Shown: positions 1 through 9,327, counted from the first letter of the stretch. The stretch: 64,000 bases of DNA from CALDTK01 sp965215115 (GCA_965215115.1 OZ244050.1:2170001-2234000); one strand, 5' to 3'. A program made the numbers and translations. The notes: a model not told the origin generated them from the sequence alone.

Positions 1-172
1 CGCTGATCGGGTTGGCGGCCGCCTCCCCGGTGAGGGCGGCGGTGGCGGGCTGGAGTTGGTTGCGGACGAAGGCCTCCGTGAGCTGCGCCGGGTCGACGGC
101 GACGCGGTCGAGCGGCACCTGGGCGGCGAGGGCCCCGGCGGACAGGAGGAGTGCAGAGACGAGAAAACGCAT
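1..172 (-). CDS. Secreted protein, N-terminus only (runs off window)
   Basis: Only the first 57 codons are inside the window; the gene continues beyond base 1. The reverse-strand ATG at 172 opens a typical signal peptide (MRFLVSALLLSAGALAAQ), with probable signal peptidase I cleavage after the Ala-Ala before VPLDR. What follows is Ala/Pro-rich with no family I recognise. It is divergent from nothing and lies downstream, on the same strand, of the GHMP kinase at 227-1504. The product is therefore probably periplasmic or outer-membrane associated; function unknown. Confidence 0.7.
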   Translation of the reverse strand, partial: MRFLVSALLLSAGALAAQVPLDRVAVDPAQLTEAFVRNQLQPATAALTGEAAANPIS

Positions 173-226
173 AGAGTCGACGACTGTACGGTACAACGAG
201 CGCTACCCGGCTTTAGGTACGGCGCC

Positions 227-1504
227 TCAGGCGGCTGCGTTGAGCCAAATCTGTGCCCGGATGCGGCGCCCCCCCCGCTCGACGAAGGCGTGCCGCCGGC
301 GGTAGCCCGCGCCACTCGGGTGCAGGTCGAGCGCCACCACGTCGGCCGGCGGCAGGTAGACCAGCATACCCGGCGTGCGCTGGCCCGGGGCCGACCGCGG
401 CGCCTGGCTCGGCGAGAGCCCGCGGATGCCGTAGTCGAGCAAATCGGCGGCGAAGTGTGGGTAGGCCCCGAGCCACTCGCGCTCGGCGTCCGGCATGGCG
501 AGTTCGCCGTAGAAGAAGACCGGCCACAGGCTCGCGTCAACCGTCGCCTCGGGCGCGGGTCTGCCGTCGAGCAGGAGGAGCTCGCCCGCCCGCATTACCG
601 TGTGCAGCCCGTGCGACGCGAAGTATCCCCTCACGTCGTAGCCCGCGTCGGTGGCGAGCGCCAGCGCGAAGTCCCCGCCCCAGGCCCCGAGGCTCTTCAC
701 GATCCCGGGGAAGTCCGCGAAGCGCCCGCGTCCGAGCGGCGTGCGGTGGGTCACGTACCCGATCATCGCCTCGTGGCGGCGCAGCAGTTCGATGGCCGCG
801 CCGCGGTCGGTACACCCCGCGATGGCGTCGGTGAGTTCGTCGGCCACCGCGACGAAGCGCGCGAGCTCCGCGCCGGCCCGCTCGCGGTAGTCGTGGATGC
901 CCTGGCGCGAGTCTTGCTTCCGGCCGAGGTGCACCAGGGAGGCGCCCGCGAGCCACGCCGGCGCGAAGGCCACGTGACGGCTGCTCGGCGTCCGGTCCGC
1001 GCCATCGAGGCGGTAGACCAGCGGCCCCTCCGCCGCCGCGCAGGCGACGTCGTAGCCGGAGCCCCCGAACTCCGCCCGGTTGACGGCCTGCGCGTCGGCC
1101 CCGGCCCAGGCGGCCAGCAAGTACGAAAGCGTCGAGCTGGAGCCGAGGCCCCAGTCGCGCGCGAACTCCAGGTGGCAACTCATCTGTAGTCCCGTGCCCC
1201 CGGGCCAGAGCAACGGGTGATCGGCGATCAGGCCGCCGAGGAGCCGTGCGAGGCGCGCCTCGGCGCGGGTATCGCTCGCCGGCGGTGGCTTCTTGAGACC
1301 GCGTCGCGAGAAGGCGCAATCGACCCAGGCCTCGCCTCGGGCGTCGTAGCTGCGCCACAGGAGGACGTCGACCTCGTCGGTGCGCTCGACGCTCAGGCGC
1401 TGCCCCAACACCGTCGGCACGGCCAGCGCCCGCGCGCCGTCGAGCACGAGGTATTCCCCGGTGAGCATAAGTTTGCCGCGGGCGAAGAAGGTTTGCGCCG
1501 TCAC
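227..1504 (-). CDS. GYDIA-family GHMP kinase with C-terminal gamma-glutamylcyclotransferase-like domain
   Basis: Residues 1-318 are a GHMP small-molecule kinase: N-terminal KLMLTGEYLVLDGARA substrate/fold segment, the ATP-binding motif WGLGSSSTLSY near residues 118-128, and GGSGYDVACAA near 147-157, the signature of the Bacteroidota GYDIA kinases usually placed in the mevalonate pathway. Residues about 328-422 look like a second fold, a gamma-glutamylcyclotransferase/AIG2-like domain (FFYGELA, then MLVYLPPADVVALDL, then YRRRHAFV); the acidic residue expected after the LD motif is not visible (HPSGAG instead). The GTG at 1504 is chosen because homology begins at once with TFFARGKLML; codons further upstream look non-coding. 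At 425 aa it is about 100 residues longer than a plain GYDIA kinase. A mvaD gene lies at 23051-24160. The kinase call is firm; the second domain is inference. Confidence 0.85.
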   Translation of the reverse strand: MTAQTFFARGKLMLTGEYLVLDGARALAVPTVLGQRLSVERTDEVDVLLWRSYDARGEAWVDCAFSRRGLKKPPPASDTRAEARLARLLGGLIADHPLLWPGGTGLQMSCHLEFARDWGLGSSSTLSYLLAAWAGADAQAVNRAEFGGSGYDVACAAAEGPLVYRLDGADRTPSSRHVAFAPAWLAGASLVHLGRKQDSRQGIHDYRERAGAELARFVAVADELTDAIAGCTDRGAAIELLRRHEAMIGYVTHRTPLGRGRFADFPGIVKSLGAWGGDFALALATDAGYDVRGYFASHGLHTVMRAGELLLLDGRPAPEATVDASLWPVFFYGELAMPDAEREWLGAYPHFAADLLDYGIRGLSPSQAPRSAPGQRTPGMLVYLPPADVVALDLHPSGAGYRRRHAFVERGGRRIRAQIWLNAAA

Positions 1505-1583
1505 CGACGTCGGAAGGCTGGCCACGGCCGCGAAGGTCGCACGGCAGGACCTAACCCACCCGCCCCGCCGCCCGCTTTTGCCC

Positions 1584-2267
1584 ATGCGCGACCCCGCCCC
1601 CACCGTCCGACCCCGACTAGCGCAGTGGCTCATGGGTGGCACGGTGCTCGTGATGCTCATGATGCTGGCCACGGCCGTGGTCGACCTGCGGGTCCACAAG
1701 CGCCTCGCCGAGGAGGATGGTTTCGTGGAGTGGCTGACGGTGCTGGGGCTGCTGGCGGCGGGCGCGGTACAGGGGGTGCGCTGGTGGGGCTTTCGCCAAA
1801 ACCAGTCGCCCGCGTGGTCGCTCGTCACCCTCGGGAGCGTTGCGCTGTTCGTCTTCGGCGCGGGCGAGGAGCTGAGTTGGGGCCAGCGCATCTTCGGGTG
1901 GGGCGCCGAGCTCGACCTGTCGGCCAACCGGCAGAACGAGTTGAACCTGCACAACATGGAGGTCGGGGGCCTCAACATGAACAAGGTGATCTTCACGTAC
2001 GGTCTGGGCCTGGGGCTGGGCTTCTACCTCGTGGTCCTCCCCGCCCTGGCGAAGCGCTACACCGGTCTGCGGCGATGGCTCACCGACCTCGGGATCCCCG
2101 TGGGCAGCTACCAGGTGGCGGGCTGGTTCATGGTCTGTCTTTTGATCGTGTTGCTCATCCCGTGGACGAAGAAATGGGAGACTCTGGAGGTCGTGGTGCC
2201 GATGACTGCGCTGGTGATCCTGATGATGCGGGGGGTCGTGGGGCGGGGGTTGCGGCCGGCGATTTGA
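1584..2267 (+). CDS. Conserved integral membrane protein (GEELSWGQRIFGW motif)
   Basis: 227 aa with about six hydrophobic segments (near residues 14-34, 50-63, 75-92, 128-150, 170-187 and 195-212). Between TM3 and TM4 sits a conserved-looking loop GAGEELSWGQRIFGWGAE followed by NRQNELNLHN; I recall GEE(I/L)SWGQRI in uncharacterised bacterial membrane proteins, but no function is assigned to it. The ATG at 1584 is preferred over upstream in-frame starts because it is followed by a short charged stretch and then TM1, and because it starts downstream of the divergent kinase. One copy of the dispersed hairpin motif (1788-1801) encodes GFRQN here. Confidence 0.8.
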   Translation: MRDPAPTVRPRLAQWLMGGTVLVMLMMLATAVVDLRVHKRLAEEDGFVEWLTVLGLLAAGAVQGVRWWGFRQNQSPAWSLVTLGSVALFVFGAGEELSWGQRIFGWGAELDLSANRQNELNLHNMEVGGLNMNKVIFTYGLGLGLGFYLVVLPALAKRYTGLRRWLTDLGIPVGSYQVAGWFMVCLLIVLLIPWTKKWETLEVVVPMTALVILMMRGVVGRGLRPAI

Positions 2268-2273
2268 GGTAGG

Positions 2274-3065
2274 GCGCGTTAGACGAGCTCCGCTCGCGCG
2301 CCCGAGGCCCGCCCGTCAAGCTGAGCGGGCGCGAGCGGAGCTCGTCTAACGCCCTCCACGCCGGCCTACACGGCGCGTTAGACGAGCTCCGCTCGCGCGC
2401 CCGGGGCCCGCCCGTCGAGCTGAGCGGGCGCGAGCGGAGCTCGTCTAACGCACTCCACGCCGGCCCACAGGGCGCGTTCGACGAGCTCCGCTCGCGCGCC
2501 CGAGGCCCGCCCGTCGAGCTGGGCGGGCGCGAGCGGAGCTCGTCTAACGCCCTCTACGCCGGCCCACAGGGCGCGTTCGACGAGCTCCGCTCGCGCGCCC
2601 GGGGCCCGCCCGTCAAGCTGAGCGGGCGCGAGCGGAGCTCGTCTAACGCCCTCCACGCCGGCCTACACGGCGCGTTAGACGAGCTCCGCTCGCGCGCCCG
2701 GGGCCCGCCCGTCGAGCTGAGCGGGCGCGAGCGGAGCTCGTCTAACGCACTCCACGCCGGCCCACAGGGCGCGTTCGACGAGCTCCGCTCGCGCGCCCGA
2801 GGCCCGCCCGTCGAGCTGGGCGGGCGCGAGCGGAGCTCGTCTAACGCCCTCCACGCCGGCCCACAGGGCGCGTTAGACGAGCTCCGCTCGCGCGCCCGGG
2901 GCCCGCCCGTCAAGCTGAGCGGGCGCGAGCGGAGCTCGTCTAACGCCCTCCACGCCGGCCCACAGGGCGCGTTAGACGAGCTCCGCTCGCGCGCCCGGGG
3001 CCCCGCCCGTCAAGCTGAGCGGGCGCGAGCAGAGCTCGTCTAACGCCCTCCACGCCGGCCCACAC
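2274..3065. repeat. Eight tandem copies of a 99-bp palindromic unit
   Basis: Units begin at 2274, 2373, 2472, 2571, 2670, 2769, 2868 and 2967, exactly 99 bp apart. Each unit is a large inverted repeat: left arm GTTAGACGAGCTCCGCTCGC and onward, right arm complementary and ending GAGCTCGTCTAAC, arms about 25 bp around a loop of about 20 nt (CCCGCCCGTCRAGCTG). Left arms at 2472, 2571 and 2769 read GTTCGAC rather than GTTAGAC, breaking one pair; the right arms keep CTCGTCTAAC, and the final copy also has one substitution in its right arm and an extra C in the loop. Because 99 is divisible by three, long open frames run through the array, but these are artefacts. It fills the whole gap between the membrane protein and the PIG-L gene, ending about 10 bp before the latter's -7 box. 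Confidence 0.97.
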
Positions 3066-3073
3066 CCCCACAC

Positions 3074-3081
3074 TACCTTCG
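3074..3081 (+). promoter_or_regulatory. Probable -7 promoter box of the PIG-L gene
   Basis: TACCTTCG lies 4 nt before the ATG at 3086. It fits the Bacteroidota -7 consensus TAnnTTTG at all but one position and the same box recurs before many genes in this window. If used, transcription would start at or next to the start codon. Confidence 0.55.
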
Positions 3082-3085
3082 CCCC

Positions 3086-5590
3086 ATGATGAGAGCGTTG
3101 GCGTTATTTATACTGATCGGCGTAAGTCTAAGTACCGCGGAGGCACAGTGGCGACAGACGCCCCCCAGCAGTGTGCTGCTCCACGATTTGCGCAAGCTGC
3201 GGACCACCAGCTCGGCGCTCTACCTCGCGGCTCACCCGGACGACGAGAACACCCGCCTCATCGCCTACCTCGCCAACGATCGCCTCGCCGAGACGGCCTA
3301 CCTCTCGCTCACGCGCGGGGACGGCGGCCAGAACCTCATCGGTCCCGAACTCCGCGAGGGCCTCGGCGTCATCCGGACGCAGGAGTTGCTGGCCGCGCGC
3401 CGCACCGACGGCGGGACGCAGTTCTTCACGCGCGCCAACGACTACGGCTTCTCGAAGCACCCGGACGAGGCCTTTACCTTCTGGACGCGCGACTCCATCC
3501 TCGCCGACGTGGTGTGGACGATCCGCAAGTGGCAGCCGGACGTGATCGTGGCGCGCTTCGACCCCAACTCGGCCGGGCAGACGCACGGGCACCACACGGC
3601 CAGCGCGATGCTCGCCGTGGAGGGCTTCAGGGCGGCCGCCGACCCGAGGCGCTTCCCGGAGCAACTCGTCGCGGGCGTCGCGGTCTGGCAGGCCAAACGC
3701 GTGCTGTTCAATACGAGTTGGTGGTTTTACGGCAGCCAGGAGGCCTTCGACGCGGCCGACAAGTCCAATCTCTTCACGGTGGACGCCGGGGGCTTTTACC
3801 CACTGCTGGGCCTGAGCAACGGCGAGATCGCGGCGCGCTCGCGCTCGCAGCACGCGAGCCAGGGCTTTGGGTCGAGTGGGCAGCGCGGTAGCTCGATGGA
3901 GTACCTCCAGCTGCTCGACGGCGCGACCGACGAGGACCGCACGGACCTCTTCGCGGGCGTCGACCAGACCTGGGGCCGCGTGGCGGGCGGAGCGGCGGTA
4001 GAGCGGGTTTTGGCGAAAGCCGAGGACAAATTTCGCGTCGGCGAGCCCGCGGCCATCCTGCCCGAACTCATCGAGGCCCTTCGCCTCGTGCGCGCCCTGC
4101 CCCACGGCCGCTACCGCGACAGCAAGCTACCGGCGCTACAGCAACTCATCGCCGACGTGATGGGCGTCTACGTCGAGACGACGGCCACCGACTCGCTCGC
4201 GACCCCGGGCCAGACCATCGGGCTCGAGTACGAGGCCGTCGTCCGCAAGGGGCTCCCCGAGACGACGCGGCTACAGTCCGTCCGTTTCGCGGGCGGCGGT
4301 GACACCGTGGAGGTCGCGGTGCTCGACGCCCTCAAGGTCAACGAGGGCCTCAGCGGCAAGGCGCGGCTCAGGGTGGGACAGCGCACCAGCAGTCCGTACT
4401 GGCTCGCGGGCGAGGCCACCGAGGGCATGTACGCGGTGCCGGGCTACGACCTGCGCGGTTTGGGCGAGAACCCGCCGGCGGCGACGGCGCAGTTCTCGTT
4501 TACGGTCGACGGGCAGGTGGTCGAGCTCACGACGCCGGTGCTGTACAAGAAGACCTACCCCGACCGCGGGGAGATCTACCGCCCCCTGGCCGTCGTGCCG
4601 GCGGTGAGCGTCGGCTTCACGGAGCCGGTTTACCTGTGGGCCGACGCGATGCCCCGCGACATCGACGTGGAAGTCGAGCACCTGGCCGGCGACACGCAGT
4701 CGGGAGACGTGACGCTCGTTTTGCCGAAAGGCTGGACGGCCGCGCCCGCGAAGCACTCCGTGAGCCTCGCCGCGGGGACCCCTGCACAGACGCTTCGCTT
4801 CAGGGTGACGCCCGTCGCCGCGGCGGGGGAGTTCAGCCTTTCGGCAAAACTCACCACCGCCGCCGGACAGACCTTCGATCAGCAGGTCGAGCTGGTGCGC
4901 TACCCCCACATCCCGCTGCAGGTCATGGTCGCGGGCGCCGGGGCGAAGGCCGTACGGCTCGACCTCAAGCGCGCCGGCAAAAAGGTGGGCTACGTGATGG
5001 GCGCCGGGGATGCCGTCCCGGAAGCGCTGCGGGCCGTCGGCTACGAGGTGGACATGCTCGACCAGGCCGACATCCGCGCCGCGAAACTCGCCGACTACGA
5101 TGCCGTGGTGTTGGGGATCCGCGCCTACAACACCCTCGACTGGCTGCCCGGGGTCAACGACCAACTCCTCGATTACGTCAAGGCCGGCGGCACGATGGTG
5201 GTGCAGTACAACACCAACCGCGGCCTGGACATGGACAAGTTGGCCCCCTTCCCCCTGAGCCTCTCGCGCGACCGGGTGACGGTGGAGCAGGCGCCGATGA
5301 AGTTCGTGGACGCGAAGGCCAGCGTCTTGACGACGCCCAACAGACTCGGCGCCGCCGACTTCGAGGGCTGGGTCCAGGAGCGCGGGCTGTACTTCCCGGG
5401 TAAGTGGGACGCAGCGTACGCGCCGGTGTTCGAGGTGCAGGACCCGGGGGAGGCGCCGACGCGGGGGAGCCTGCTCGTGGCCGAGTACGGGAAGGGCCAC
5501 TACGTGTACACGGGGCTGAGCTTCTTCCGGGAGCTGCCGGCGGGGGTGCCGGGGGCGTACCGGCTGTTCGTGAATTTGTTGGAGTTGTAG
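3086..5590 (+). CDS. Secreted PIG-L (LmbE-like) family deacetylase with C-terminal ThuA/GATase-like domain
   Basis: 834 aa. A signal peptide (MMRALALFILIGVSLSTAEAQ) precedes a PIG-L/LmbE zinc deacetylase domain: AHPDDENTR near residue 49 supplies the HPDD metal motif, and HGHHTASAML near residue 167 the distal histidines. PIG-L enzymes hydrolyse N-acetyl groups from sugars such as GlcNAc conjugates. A central Ig-like region with an NPCBM-like character follows, and about residues 620-834 resemble a ThuA/glutamine-amidotransferase-like fold (LADYDAVVLGIRAYNT, then VKAGGTMVVQYNTNRG). This architecture and length match large Bacteroidota PIG-L proteins. Three copies of the dispersed hairpin motif lie inside (4008, 4719, 4836). 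The natural substrate is not evident. Confidence 0.85.
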   Translation: MMRALALFILIGVSLSTAEAQWRQTPPSSVLLHDLRKLRTTSSALYLAAHPDDENTRLIAYLANDRLAETAYLSLTRGDGGQNLIGPELREGLGVIRTQELLAARRTDGGTQFFTRANDYGFSKHPDEAFTFWTRDSILADVVWTIRKWQPDVIVARFDPNSAGQTHGHHTASAMLAVEGFRAAADPRRFPEQLVAGVAVWQAKRVLFNTSWWFYGSQEAFDAADKSNLFTVDAGGFYPLLGLSNGEIAARSRSQHASQGFGSSGQRGSSMEYLQLLDGATDEDRTDLFAGVDQTWGRVAGGAAVERVLAKAEDKFRVGEPAAILPELIEALRLVRALPHGRYRDSKLPALQQLIADVMGVYVETTATDSLATPGQTIGLEYEAVVRKGLPETTRLQSVRFAGGGDTVEVAVLDALKVNEGLSGKARLRVGQRTSSPYWLAGEATEGMYAVPGYDLRGLGENPPAATAQFSFTVDGQVVELTTPVLYKKTYPDRGEIYRPLAVVPAVSVGFTEPVYLWADAMPRDIDVEVEHLAGDTQSGDVTLVLPKGWTAAPAKHSVSLAAGTPAQTLRFRVTPVAAAGEFSLSAKLTTAAGQTFDQQVELVRYPHIPLQVMVAGAGAKAVRLDLKRAGKKVGYVMGAGDAVPEALRAVGYEVDMLDQADIRAAKLADYDAVVLGIRAYNTLDWLPGVNDQLLDYVKAGGTMVVQYNTNRGLDMDKLAPFPLSLSRDRVTVEQAPMKFVDAKASVLTTPNRLGAADFEGWVQERGLYFPGKWDAAYAPVFEVQDPGEAPTRGSLLVAEYGKGHYVYTGLSFFRELPAGVPGAYRLFVNLLEL

Positions 5591-5874
5591 GGGGGCTTTG
5601 GAGATGTGCGTGGGGGCTGGGCTTAGCGAATCCTAATTCGTGGCCTGGCTATATGTGCCGGAAGGTCGGTCGAGGAGGGGTGGCGTAAAATTTTGCTACC
5701 GGTAAATTTGATGTTACCGGAAGGATCGTCTGCGAGGTGGCGGTCGGGCGCCTGGCTTGGGACGACATCTCAACAAAGCGCCAATTCACGGCAGGGCTTG
5801 TGCTAAGTTTGCCGCTACCCAACCGATAAGACCGCTACACCAGACCCGCCCCGCGGGTCAAAGACCACTATTCT
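5591..5874. other. Intergenic region upstream of amt, with an inverted repeat
   Basis: No gene. It contains the inverted repeat CCGGTAA-N8-TTACCGG (5699-5705 and 5714-5720), a possible operator for the ammonium transporter, and related CCGGAAGG words nearby at about 5657-5665 and 5717-5724. The regulator is unknown. Confidence 0.4.
5804..5811 (+). promoter_or_regulatory. Promoter -7 box of the ammonium transporter gene
   Basis: TAAGTTTG is a perfect match to the Bacteroidota TAnnTTTG -7 element. It leaves a leader of roughly 60 nt before the ATG at 5875, longer than most leaders in this window, which leaves room for regulation. Confidence 0.6.
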
Positions 5875-7230
5875 ATGGGTAAGCGGATACCTTTCCTCGT
5901 CCTCGCGACGTGCATCTTCATCTGTCTGGCCTTCGTGCCGGAGTACGTCGCGTACGACGCCGCCACGATGGGCGCGCTCGACACCGGCGACATCGCCTGG
6001 ATGCTGATCTCCACGGCGCTCGTGCTATTGATGACCCCGGGCCTGGCCTTCTTCTACGGCGGCATGGTCAACCGGCGCAACGTCATCTCGACCATGATGC
6101 AGTCCTTCGTCTGCATGGGGGTCGTGGCCCTGCTCTGGATCATGTTCGGGTACTCCCTCGCGTTCGGGGAGTCGGTGGGGGGCTTCATCGGCAACCCGAC
6201 GACCTACGCCTTCTTCAACGGCGTGGGCCTCGGTCCGAAGGAGGGCTCGACCATCCCGCACCTGCTGTTCGCCTTCTTCCAGATGAAGTTCGCGATCATC
6301 ACCCCGGCCCTCATCACCGGGTCCTTCGCCGAGCGGATCCGCTTCCGGAGCTACATTCTGTTCACGATCCTCTTCATCGTGTTTATCTACTGCCCGCTGT
6401 GTCACATGACCTGGGGCGGGGGCTGGTTCGGGGAGTGGGGCGTACTCGACTTCGCCGGCGGCACGGTGGTCCACATGTCGGCCGGGTTCGCGGCGCTGGC
6501 GGGGGCCTTTTACCTCGGGAAGCGCAACAACCTCACGCACGATCCGGCGAATGTGCCCTTCATCGTCCTGGGCACGGCACTGCTGTGGTTCGGGTGGTTC
6601 GGCTTCAACGCCGGCAGCGAACTCGCGGCCGACGGCGTCACGGTGCTCGCCTTCGCCAATACCATGATGGCCTCGGCGGCGGCGATGATCACGTGGATGT
6701 TCTTCGACCGCTCGCGCGACCAGAAGATGTCGGCGGTCGGGGCCTGCATCGGGGCCGTGGTCGGACTCGTGGCCATCACGCCGGCGGCCGGTTTCGTGAG
6801 CCTCGGGGAGGCGATCTTCATCGGGGCCATCGCGTCGTTCGTCTCGAACCTCGCCGTGGAGTACAAGAACAAGCTCGGCTTCGACGATACCCTCGATGTC
6901 TTCCCGTGCCACGGGCTCGGCGGCATCGTCGGGATGCTGCTGACGGCCGTCTTCGCGGACGCCGACCGGGGCGGCCTCCTCTCGTCCGGCAGCTTCGGAC
7001 TGATGGGCGGGCACTTGCTCGCGCTGCTGATCACGGCCGTCCTGGCCTTCGGGGGCTCCCTGCTGCTCTACAAGATCGTCGACATGATGCTCCCGATGCG
7101 GGTACGCGACTACCAGGAGGAGAAGGGCCTCGACCTCAGCCAGCACGGCGAGACCATCTTCCAGCGCGAGCGCCGCGACGAGATCATGGCCGAGGCCCGC
7201 AAGACGCGGGAGCGCGGGGCGTTTGTGTAG
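5875..7230 (+). CDS. amt: Ammonium transporter, Amt/MEP/Rh family
   Basis: 451 aa inner-membrane ammonium channel. Typical Amt features are present: DTGDIAWMLISTALVLLMTPGLAFFYGGMV near residues 36-65 with the conserved FYGG, the family signature region DFAGGTVVHMSAGFAALAGA near 205, two pore histidines in VVHMS and in FPCHGLGG near 345, and a charged cytoplasmic C-terminus. The extra N-terminal hydrophobic segment (residues 5-21) may be a cleaved signal. No GlnK/P-II gene adjoins it. There is no dispersed hairpin motif in this 1.36-kb gene, in keeping with their scarcity in strongly conserved genes. Confidence 0.95.
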   Translation: MGKRIPFLVLATCIFICLAFVPEYVAYDAATMGALDTGDIAWMLISTALVLLMTPGLAFFYGGMVNRRNVISTMMQSFVCMGVVALLWIMFGYSLAFGESVGGFIGNPTTYAFFNGVGLGPKEGSTIPHLLFAFFQMKFAIITPALITGSFAERIRFRSYILFTILFIVFIYCPLCHMTWGGGWFGEWGVLDFAGGTVVHMSAGFAALAGAFYLGKRNNLTHDPANVPFIVLGTALLWFGWFGFNAGSELAADGVTVLAFANTMMASAAAMITWMFFDRSRDQKMSAVGACIGAVVGLVAITPAAGFVSLGEAIFIGAIASFVSNLAVEYKNKLGFDDTLDVFPCHGLGGIVGMLLTAVFADADRGGLLSSGSFGLMGGHLLALLITAVLAFGGSLLLYKIVDMMLPMRVRDYQEEKGLDLSQHGETIFQRERRDEIMAEARKTRERGAFV

Positions 7231-7245
7231 GGGGGGCTTTCGGCA

Positions 7246-7372
7246 TTATAGACATCCCAGAAGCACTGAAGTGCTTGCTGGCCCACGGGCAGACCTCCGG
7301 CCTGCTCAGCACCGCTGGCATGGCGGCAGGCCGGAGGTCTGCCTGTGGGCCAGCCCGGGCTTCAGCCCGGCT
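7246..7372. terminator. Composite triple hairpin between convergent genes
   Basis: The gap between amt and the converging 7371-8084 gene is a row of three palindromes. First AAGCACT-GA-AGTGCTT (7261-7276). Then two 28-nt arms with one mismatch, 7278-7305 and 7326-7353 (CTGGCCCACGGGCAGACC...), around a 20-nt loop. Then CCGGGCT-TC-AGCCCGG (7355-7370). It overlaps the stop codon of the minus-strand gene. It is a plausible bidirectional transcription stop and is also likely a mobile palindromic repeat. Confidence 0.6.
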
Positions 7373-8084
7373 ATTTTATCGTCGCCATAATCCCCAGCTG
7401 CCAGTTGGCTCCCGTGGGCTCGATTTCGACGCCGGGCCTCTGGGTCGTAAAGTTGTCGCGTTCGAGGTCCTGGCTTACGCCAAAACGGTAGCCGACGCTG
7501 CCGACGACGCGCAGGCCGCCGCTCTTGGTCTTGATCTCGATCGACTCGAGCGTGAGGCGGGGACTGATGCCGGTCGTGCCGACGGTAAATCTGTTCTCGA
7601 CCAAACGACTGTCGAAACGGCCGCCGTCCGTAGTGCTCGTCACTAAGCGTAGCCCGCCGGCGTCGATGTTGGCGCCCACGTAAACGTTCCAAGCGCTCGG
7701 GTAGAGCAGGTCGACGTCGAGCGCGTACGAGATGCCCGCCGCACTGGCGCGCGTACTGAATTGCTGGGTGCCGAAGCCCTCACCGGCTCGGTCGTCGGGG
7801 GTCGCAAAATTCTCGCTATAGACCCCGAAGGTAGACCTGAACCTGCCTGGGTATCGCCGACTCAACAAGAGGTTCACGCGCGCCGTATTTTCGGCGAGCT
7901 CGGGAAATCCTTGCGTACGGAGGGCCGCATTGAGTTCGCCGAGGTCGTAACGCTGGAGGCCGGCGGTGACGCCGATGCCTCCCGTCCCTGCTCTCTCGGC
8001 GGCCTGCGCCAGGGCTGTCGTCGCGCTCGGGGCGAGGGCTAAGAGTACGAGTGCAGCGTAGTAGGAGGGTGAGGCTAGCTTCAT
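7371..8084 (-). CDS. Secreted protein, probable small outer-membrane beta-barrel
   Basis: 237 aa. The ATG at 8084 opens a signal peptide ending LALAPSATTALAQ. The mature part has alternating hydrophobic/polar stretches with repeated Tyr/Phe/Arg patterns and ends with WQLGIMATIK, suggestive of an outer-membrane barrel strand; I recognise no specific family. The upstream reading frame reaches 8321 but overlaps galK on the other strand and lacks coding character. Stop TAG at 7371 falls at the edge of the triple-hairpin element. A dispersed hairpin motif (7472-7485, GTAA loop) encodes GVSQD here. Confidence 0.7.
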   Translation of the reverse strand: MKLASPSYYAALVLLALAPSATTALAQAAERAGTGGIGVTAGLQRYDLGELNAALRTQGFPELAENTARVNLLLSRRYPGRFRSTFGVYSENFATPDDRAGEGFGTQQFSTRASAAGISYALDVDLLYPSAWNVYVGANIDAGGLRLVTSTTDGGRFDSRLVENRFTVGTTGISPRLTLESIEIKTKSGGLRVVGSVGYRFGVSQDLERDNFTTQRPGVEIEPTGANWQLGIMATIK

Positions 8085-8112
8085 GATCGTTAGAAGACAC
8101 AGGGAAAGTCGG

Positions 8113-8126
8113 TTTTGCCGCACGGC
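8113..8126 (+). repeat. Variant dispersed hairpin motif (GCAC loop) upstream of galK
   Basis: TTTT-GCC-GCAC-GGC: perfect 3-bp stem but a GCAC loop instead of GNAA. It sits 7 nt before the galK ATG (8133). The only other GCAC-loop copy I found (44697-44710) is also intergenic. Confidence 0.6.
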
Positions 8127-8132
8127 GCCGGC

Positions 8133-9311
<1,179 letters not shown>

Positions 9312-9327
9312 GTGTCTGCATTACCGT

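Noticed and set aside
56..1189. Plus-strand 377-codon frame over the GHMP kinase
   Set aside because: Antisense shadow of a high-GC gene with intact kinase motifs on the other strand.
2378..2913. Minus-strand open frames of 92-119 codons in the 99-bp array
   Set aside because: They exist only because 99 is a multiple of three and lack stops; the composition is repetitive with no start context.
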